A stretch of 10,002 nucleotides of DNA from Desulfobacterales bacterium. Its GTDB lineage: Bacteria > Desulfobacterota > Syntrophobacteria > B119-G9. The position numbers and the translations under genes are program-made. Location: the NCBI GenBank assembly GCA_026992215.1, contig JALXAI010000571.1, forward strand, positions 1 through 10,002. Direction: 5' to 3'. The notes beneath the pieces are model-generated. The model did not search any database, was not told the DNA's origin, and saw only the letters and a list, made by a program, of their open reading frames with translations. Within the stretch, counting starts at the first letter, position 1. Each line of letters opens with the position of its first letter. Below, in pieces: positions 5,516-10,002 of the stretch.

Positions 5516-6004
5516 ATGAGAGCTGTGATCGGAAAGTTGCACCTGGTGTTTGTGACACTTGCGGTGTTGCTGGTGGCAATACCTTCATTTGGTGCTGAAA
5601 AGCCACTCGTGAGCCCCTCGGGCACCAAACAAGCAGATGAAAAAAAAGCGATTGACCAGAAATCCCCGGTTAAAGAGCCTCCCTACGTTATCGAACGAGC
5701 GGTAATGTGCGAAGATATCCAGGATATGGAACCTGTAAGAGAAGCGATAGTCTTTTCTGTGGAGAAGGGACATATTATATGTTTCACCGCAGTAAAAAAT
5801 ATAAAACGCAGGACGTTCCTGATCCACAGATGGATACACCAGGATGAAGTGACTACGACCATGAAACTCAAGCTAAGGCCTCCGTACTGGAGAACTTACA
5901 GTAAGATTCAGCTCCGGGAGACTGACAAGGGGCCATGGAGGGTGGAAATTCTGGATCCGAAGGGAAATATTTTGAAAGTGTTACGTTTCAGCGTGACAGA
6001 TTAA
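5516..6004 (+). CDS. Exported DUF2914 domain protein
   Basis: A 162-residue protein starts at ATG 5516, with GGGAG seven bases upstream (5504-5508). Residues 1-27 form a signal peptide (LVFVTLAVLLVAIPSFGA, likely cut after Ala27), then a Lys- and Ser-rich linker to about residue 55. Residues 57-160 match DUF2914: VIERAVMCEDIQDMEPV, IICFTAVKNI, FLIHRWIHQDEV, then KGPWRVEILDPKGNILKVLRFSV. The domain is small and beta-rich, with a conserved H-x-W strand and the PWRVEI-x-D-x-x-G ending. In other bacteria it occurs in periplasmic or membrane proteins and has no proven activity. With no anchor visible, it is probably a soluble periplasmic protein. It appears to be transcribed alone. Confidence 0.85.
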   Translation: MRAVIGKLHLVFVTLAVLLVAIPSFGAEKPLVSPSGTKQADEKKAIDQKSPVKEPPYVIERAVMCEDIQDMEPVREAIVFSVEKGHIICFTAVKNIKRRTFLIHRWIHQDEVTTTMKLKLRPPYWRTYSKIQLRETDKGPWRVEILDPKGNILKVLRFSVTD

Positions 6005-6306
6005 TCACATAGTATTATATTAAAATAGTATATAATAGCCCTGGTTTTAATACAGGCTTCACCATGCTGTTTATGGCCCTCGTTAGCATGACAATATTCT
6101 CCACAGCATTTGTGGCTACCTGATAAAGCGGATTTCTAGGGATATACTTCATAAAAGACGCGGCATCAAAGAGTTCAATGAATGATCAGGCAAAATCTGT
6201 TCATCACGGATGAAAGTGTCTTTTGTGGACATATAAGTGAATTCAAGCGATTGTTTCGTTCTTACAACGCCGGATATACAGGGGATGATTTTGACAAGAG
6301 GTTAAC
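6005..6306. other. Mostly non-coding gap upstream of cdaA
   Basis: Just after the DUF2914 stop is an A/T inverted repeat (TATTATAT 6013-6020, ATATAATA 6030-6037). Next comes AGCCCTG (6037-6043) paired with CAGGCT (6053-6058) through a one-base bulge. Either may end DUF2914 transcription, but no U-tract follows. CCACA (6101-6105) and TGTGG (6111-6115) form another small stem. A weak promoter guess for cdaA is TTGTTT (6251-6256) and TATACA (6275-6280) at 18 bases. A short minus-strand frame at 6015-6152 has protein-like wording but no ribosome site. Confidence 0.5.
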
Positions 6307-7779
6307 GTGGAGATAGTACCAAAAGTACTCCAGGTATTGAGAACTATCCGTGTAAAGGACGTGGTTGATATCGGTATCGTCAGCTTTGTTCTTTTCCGTT
6401 TCTACATGGTGTTCCAGGGAACCAACATATGGAGAATCCTGGTCGGACTCTCCATCCTGTGGCTTCTTCAATACCTGGCAGCTTCCGCTGGAATAATCCT
6501 CACAAGCTGGGCCTTGCAGGGTATTACGGCAGCTGCCGCGATCATTATCATCGTTGTTTTCAGAAACGAGATAAGAAGTGCGCTCCTGGTGACCAACATT
6601 TCGAGCTTTTTCTGGGGTTCTCCCAGGCACAGGAAAAAGGCCACATCGCCGGATATTATCACGGATTCCGTATACTACCTTGCGAGAAACGGTATAGGGG
6701 CATTAATCGTTTTTCCGGGCAATGAGGATATATCGGAACTTTTGAGCGGAGGGATAGAGTGGGACGGGAAGGTAAGCCAGGAAATGATAGTAAGCATTTT
6801 CCAGACTTCCAGCCCTGTTCACGATGGCGCTATCATTATTGAGGGAAACAAGATTAAGAAAGTGGCCACAATTCTTCCGCTGACTCAGCGCCAGGATATT
6901 CCAACTTTTTACGGTACCAGGCATAGAGCCGCCCTGGGGCTCGTGGAACAGTCTGATTCCCTGGTAGTGGTTGTATCCGAAGAAAGGGGGGAAGTTTCTG
7001 TTGCGAAAAACGGCAACATTAAGTGGATCAATCGACCTCAGGATTTCAAGAAGGTTTTGATGGACCACCTTGGGCTGGAAACACCATCAAAGCGTCCCTG
7101 GCGAAAAATAATTTCTCAGGCCCTCATTTTTTCAGTATTTTTGACTATTACCGTCGGCGTATGGTATGGATTTACCAGGTCAAGAGACACGCTAATTGCC
7201 GTAAGCGTGCCGGTGGAATACATAAACAGGCCTCAAAAATATGAAATTCTTGATACTTCAACCAACGAGGTAAAACTTGAGATAACGGGACCGAGCAGGC
7301 TCGTGCGAGGTCTCAGGCCGGAGCAGGTGGTAGTCAGGGTCGATCTGTCCACGGCAGCAGAAGGTGCCAACACGTTCCCGATAACCAAGGAGAGTGTCTC
7401 AATACCACCGGGGTTGACGCTCGTTAAAGTCAGACCGGGCTCTGTGACTGTTGTTCTGGATATCGTGATTACCAAGGAAGTTCCCATACAGGCGCAGTGG
7501 GTCGGGAAATTGCCACCGGGCAAGCGTCTCGTATCAGCCCTTATCATGCCTCCTTCTGTTAAAATAGTGGGGGGGAAGGCCGTATTAAAAAAGGTTCAGA
7601 CCATATATACCTCCCCCATACGGTTAAATGATCTCGTAAAATCGGGGACGGTTACCGCAAAACTGGTACTGGTACCAGCGTCCATCGATCTGGCTCCGGG
7701 GGAAAAGAACGTGGTTGTGATATCATACATCATAGTGGACGATAACCAGCCGCCGGAGACGGAATCGGCTGCAAACTAG
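6307..7779 (+). CDS. cdaA: Diadenylate cyclase fused to YbbR/CdaR repeats (CdaA-CdaR fusion)
   Basis: A 490-residue protein starts at GTG 6307, with AAGAGG (6296-6301) five bases upstream. Residues about 18-84 hold three membrane helices, as in CdaA. The DAC catalytic domain (about 110-250) carries both signature motifs intact: PVHDGAIII (Asp173-Gly174-Ala175) and YGTRHRAALGL (Arg205-His206-Arg207). It should therefore condense two ATP into cyclic di-AMP on the cytoplasmic side. A fourth membrane helix (about 268-289) leads to a C-terminal region outside the membrane with two YbbR-type beta domains (about 296-388 and 392-476). Each has a V-x-V-EYINRP- or VPIQAQWVG-like strand pattern and GPSRLVRGL- or PPSVKIVGG-like turns. 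In Bacillus and relatives YbbR repeats belong to the separate regulator CdaR, so cyclase and regulator are one chain here. glmM, the third member of that operon, is not in the window. clpX follows after 207 bases and a hairpin. Confidence 0.93.
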   Translation: MEIVPKVLQVLRTIRVKDVVDIGIVSFVLFRFYMVFQGTNIWRILVGLSILWLLQYLAASAGIILTSWALQGITAAAAIIIIVVFRNEIRSALLVTNISSFFWGSPRHRKKATSPDIITDSVYYLARNGIGALIVFPGNEDISELLSGGIEWDGKVSQEMIVSIFQTSSPVHDGAIIIEGNKIKKVATILPLTQRQDIPTFYGTRHRAALGLVEQSDSLVVVVSEERGEVSVAKNGNIKWINRPQDFKKVLMDHLGLETPSKRPWRKIISQALIFSVFLTITVGVWYGFTRSRDTLIAVSVPVEYINRPQKYEILDTSTNEVKLEITGPSRLVRGLRPEQVVVRVDLSTAAEGANTFPITKESVSIPPGLTLVKVRPGSVTVVLDIVITKEVPIQAQWVGKLPPGKRLVSALIMPPSVKIVGGKAVLKKVQTIYTSPIRLNDLVKSGTVTAKLVLVPASIDLAPGEKNVVVISYIIVDDNQPPETESAAN

Positions 7780-7793
7780 TCGCCTTGAGCGTC

Positions 7794-7821
7794 TTGAACT
7801 GATTTATTGTTATGTTATAAT
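7794..7821 (+). promoter_or_regulatory. Candidate sigma70 promoter P1 for clpX
   Basis: TTGAAC (7794-7799) and a perfect TATAAT (7816-7821) are 16 bases apart, starting 15 bases after the cdaA stop. Transcripts would begin near 7828 and carry a leader of about 160 bases containing the hairpin at 7861-7891. Confidence 0.5.
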
Positions 7822-7860
7822 ATTGCAGCAAAAAACCTGATAAAATCGGGTATGTTAGCA

Positions 7861-7891
7861 AAATCAGCGCCCTTACTTCGGGTGCTGATTT
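7861..7891 (+). terminator. 12-bp hairpin: cdaA terminator or clpX leader attenuator
   Basis: AAATCAGCGCCC (7861-7872) pairs with GGGTGCTGATTT (7880-7891) over 12 positions, with one G-U pair and a 7-base loop. The 3' arm ends in TTT but only a weak run follows (CAACTTT), so termination would be partial. It is followed directly by a small palindrome, CAACTT-T-AAGTTG (7892-7904). Because promoter P1 lies upstream of it, the hairpin would sit in the clpX leader as well as after cdaA. Confidence 0.5.
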
Positions 7892-7901
7892 CAACTTTAA
7901 G

Positions 7902-7931
7902 TTGGCAAAGATGTGAAAAAGTGGTTATATA
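7902..7931 (+). promoter_or_regulatory. Candidate promoter P2 for clpX
   Basis: TTGGCA (7902-7907, five of six matches to consensus) is followed after 18 bases by TATATA (7926-7931, four of six matches). It lies downstream of the hairpin and would give a leader of about 50 bases. It is weaker evidence than P1 because the -10 is poor. Confidence 0.3.
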
Positions 7932-7986
7932 TGATGTAGGGTACAGGAGGAAACCCTGCTCTAGAAATAACCAAGGAGGTTTTTGA

Positions 7987-9237
7987 ATGTCTAAGAAACG
8001 CAACGAGCGGAACGGGGAGTTAAAATGTTCGTTTTGTGGGAAAAATCAAGATGAAGTGAAGAAGCTTATTGCCGGGCCTTCTGTTTATATCTGTGATGAG
8101 TGTATTGAACTGTGCAACGACATCATAGCGGAGGAATACGAACGAGAAGACGCTGAAAGAAGCAAGGCTATTCCTAAGCCATCGGAAATTAAAGCATTAA
8201 TTGATGAGTACGTGGTGGGGCAGGAACAGGCGAAAAAGATCCTTTCGGTAGCCGTTTACAACCACTACAAGAGGATTGAGACACATATTGACACCGAGGA
8301 TGTTGAAATCCAGAAGAGCAATATCCTCATGATTGGCCCGACCGGGTCCGGCAAAACATTGCTGGCTCAAACCCTGGCGCGGTTGTTGAAAGTACCCTTC
8401 ACCATAGCGGATGCCACAACGCTGACGGAAGCCGGGTATGTGGGTGAAGATGTGGAGAATATAATCGTAAACCTGCTTCAAGCCGCGGACTACGACATAG
8501 AAAAGGCATCTCGAGGAATTGTTTATATCGACGAAATCGATAAGATAGCCAAGAAATCGGACAGTCCGTCCATAACCCGTGATGTATCGGGAGAAGGTGT
8601 TCAGCAGGCATTGTTGAAGATCCTCGAAGGAACCGTGGCAAACATCCCGCCGAAGGGCGGAAGAAAGCACCCTCAGCAAGATTTCCTGAGGATCGACACA
8701 ACAAATATCCTTTTCATCTGCGGTGGGGCTTTCAACGGGCTGAGCAAGATAATCAAGTCCAGGATCGGCGTAAAGGCCATGGGATTCAGCGCTGACATAA
8801 AAAGCGAAAAAGAAGAACAGGTTGGAGATATCCTTCTCCACGTGCAGCCGGAAGACCTTATAAAGTACGGACTTATTCCCGAATTTGTCGGAAGGCTCCC
8901 GGTTATTGCCACTCTCGGTGAATTGACCGAGGAGGAACTTGTCACGATATTGACGGAACCCAGAAATGCCCTGGTAAAACAGTACAAGAAACTTTTCGAA
9001 ATGGAAAACATCAACCTGAGGTTTACCGACGGTGCTCTGAGAGCCATCGCACAGGAAGCGATGCGAAGGAAATCCGGTGCGAGGGGCTTGAGGTCGATTC
9101 TGGAGCACATAATGCTCGATATCATGTATGAAATACCGTCGCAAACCGATATTCAGGAATGCGTAATCAGCGAGGATGTTATTTTGAGGAAAGAACGTCC
9201 TTTAATGCTTTACCAGAAAACGGCCGAAAGTGCCTAA
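7987..9237 (+). CDS. clpX: ATP-dependent Clp protease ATP-binding subunit ClpX
   Basis: A 416-residue protein starts at ATG 7987, with a near-perfect AAGGAGG (7973-7979) seven bases upstream. It has every ClpX landmark. The N-terminal zinc-binding domain has Cys14, Cys17, Cys36 and Cys39 (CSFCGKNQDEV and CDECIELC). Walker A is GPTGSGKT (117-124) and the substrate-gripping pore loop is GYVG (150-153). Walker B is IVYIDEID (178-185), the arginine finger lies in EFVGRLP (Arg303), and sensor 2 is GARGLR (about 364-369). The ClpP-docking IGF loop appears as MGF (265-267). ClpX forms a hexamer that unfolds tagged proteins (such as SsrA-tagged ones) and feeds them to ClpP in the cytoplasm. The length is typical. 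No clpP or tig lies upstream as in many proteobacteria; lon follows after 34 bases, probably in the same transcript. Confidence 0.98.
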   Translation: MSKKRNERNGELKCSFCGKNQDEVKKLIAGPSVYICDECIELCNDIIAEEYEREDAERSKAIPKPSEIKALIDEYVVGQEQAKKILSVAVYNHYKRIETHIDTEDVEIQKSNILMIGPTGSGKTLLAQTLARLLKVPFTIADATTLTEAGYVGEDVENIIVNLLQAADYDIEKASRGIVYIDEIDKIAKKSDSPSITRDVSGEGVQQALLKILEGTVANIPPKGGRKHPQQDFLRIDTTNILFICGGAFNGLSKIIKSRIGVKAMGFSADIKSEKEEQVGDILLHVQPEDLIKYGLIPEFVGRLPVIATLGELTEEELVTILTEPRNALVKQYKKLFEMENINLRFTDGALRAIAQEAMRRKSGARGLRSILEHIMLDIMYEIPSQTDIQECVISEDVILRKERPLMLYQKTAESA

Positions 9238-9271
9238 CGCCAATAGAAGGAAGAGGACAGGTAATATTAAC

Positions 9272-10002
9272 ATGTTTGGAATAAACAGGAACAAAGATAG
9301 CAGACAAAATGACATTAAATCGTGCGCCAGTGTAGTTCTTCCACTGCTTCCCTTGAGGGATATCGTGGTTATGCCTCACATGGTAGCGCCCCTGTTCGTG
9401 GGCAGAAAGCGTTCCATTAGAGCGCTGGAACGCGCCATGGGAGTGAACAAGCAAATCTTTCTGGCCGCCCAGAAACAGGCCAACCAGGATAATCCGAAAG
9501 AGAATGATATTTACAGGTGGGGGAGCATTGCCACCATACTCCAGTTGCTCAGATTACCCGACGGAACGGTAAAAGCTCTGGTGGAAGGCAAGGCTCGAGG
9601 TGTGATCGATCACTACCTGCCTCATCCTGACTTTTTCCAGGTTGAGGTACAGGAGTTGATTGAACCGGAAGTTTCCGGGCCCGAAGTGGAAGCATTGAGG
9701 CGAAGCATCTGCAGTTCCTTTGAAGCTTATGCCAAACTAAACAAGAAAATAACCAATGACATGGTGGTGGCTATCTCCAGCATCGATGATCCTTCTCAAC
9801 TGGCGGACACCGTAGCTTCGCATCTCACGCTCAAACTGGAAGACAAACAAAAATTGCTCGAAACCCTGTCTCCTTTAAAGAGACTCGAAAAACTTCTGGG
9901 CTATATAAATGCCGAGATCGAGATCATTCAGGTAGAGCAGAGAATCAAGAACAGGGTCAAGAAGCAGATGGAGAAAAACCAGCGGGAGTACTACCTGAAT
10001 GA
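9272..10002 (+). CDS. lon: ATP-dependent protease Lon, N-terminal part (runs off the window)
   Basis: The frame opens at ATG 9272, 34 bases after the clpX stop. Upstream is a purine-rich GAGGACAGGT, a weak to moderate ribosome site. About 243 residues are present and the gene continues past base 10002. The LAN/LonN substrate-recognition domain is plain: VLPLLPLRDIVVMPHMVAPLFVGRKR-type start (from about residue 22), RLPDGTVKALVEGKARG, and LKLEDKQKLLETLSPLKRLEKLL. The helical segment EIEIIQVEQRIKNRVKKQMEKNQREYYLNE then marks the junction toward the AAA+ domain. Lon is a homohexameric cytoplasmic serine-lysine protease that degrades misfolded and some regulatory proteins. The ATPase and Ser-Lys protease domains lie outside the window. 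The clpX-lon order is common in proteobacteria and supports the assignment. Confidence 0.97.
   Translation, partial: MFGINRNKDSRQNDIKSCASVVLPLLPLRDIVVMPHMVAPLFVGRKRSIRALERAMGVNKQIFLAAQKQANQDNPKENDIYRWGSIATILQLLRLPDGTVKALVEGKARGVIDHYLPHPDFFQVEVQELIEPEVSGPEVEALRRSICSSFEAYAKLNKKITNDMVVAISSIDDPSQLADTVASHLTLKLEDKQKLLETLSPLKRLEKLLGYINAEIEIIQVEQRIKNRVKKQMEKNQREYYLN

Noticed and set aside
6262..6630. 122-codon minus-strand frame opposite the start of cdaA
   Set aside because: It is antisense to the membrane region of the cyclase, with an implausible composition and no start signal.
7794..7986. Heat-shock control of clpX through CIRCE or a sigma32 promoter
   Set aside because: The CIRCE inverted repeat is absent, and although CTTGAA occurs there is no matching CCCCAT -10. 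The boxes fit a housekeeping promoter better.
8197..9144. 315-codon minus-strand frame opposite clpX
   Set aside because: It is an antisense shadow of the highly conserved clpX gene, with low-plausibility composition and no ribosome site.

Overview
The window looks like a stretch of chromosome from a Gram-negative, probably anaerobic bacterium, most like the former Deltaproteobacteria (Desulfobacterota, for example the Syntrophobacter type). The reasons are a clpX-lon protease pair, a diadenylate cyclase gene, a corrinoid-type 4Fe-4S domain protein, a GT9 (heptosyltransferase-like) glycosyltransferase, and small Cys-motif proteins of a kind I associate with that phylum. The assignment is inferred from family content; there is no rRNA or other phylogenetic marker here. 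I see no tRNA, rRNA, CRISPR array, transposase or phage gene.

Layout. 1-148: the C-terminal end of a nucleotide-sugar dehydrogenase, probably the last gene of a surface-polysaccharide cluster. 149-631: about 480 non-coding bases with two kinds of short repeat. 632-1153 (-): a 4Fe-4S domain protein. It is divergent from an exported Ig-like surface protein (1343-2146, +), and a perfect inverted repeat lies between them. 2154-2603 (-): a small ribbon-helix-helix-like regulator or antitoxin with no visible toxin. 2604-3097: non-coding, with a candidate promoter and hairpin. 3098-4610 (+): a tightly packed, overlapping trio of khpA, a small Cys-motif protein and a GT9 glycosyltransferase. 4611-4934: nothing convincing. 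4935-5411 (-): a flavodoxin-like FMN protein, divergent from an exported DUF2914 protein (5516-6004, +). 6005-6306: a mostly non-coding gap with one doubtful short reading frame. 6307-7779 (+): a single-chain fusion of diadenylate cyclase CdaA with YbbR/CdaR repeats. 7987-9237 (+): clpX. 9272 to the window end (+): the N-terminal part of lon.

How the genes work together. The 3' third joins c-di-AMP synthesis (an envelope and osmotic-homeostasis second messenger) to the two general AAA+ proteolysis genes clpX and lon. In Firmicutes, cdaA and cdaR are separate genes followed by glmM. Here they are one polypeptide followed by clpX, and the usual clpX neighbours tig and clpP are absent. khpA also lacks its usual rpsP/rimM/trmD neighbours and sits instead with a small Cys protein and a glycosyltransferase.

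I found no clear new multi-gene defence or mobile system. The best leads are the CdaA-CdaR fusion, the relocated khpA trio, and several perfect inverted repeats in divergent promoter regions. All promoter calls are by eye and tentative.
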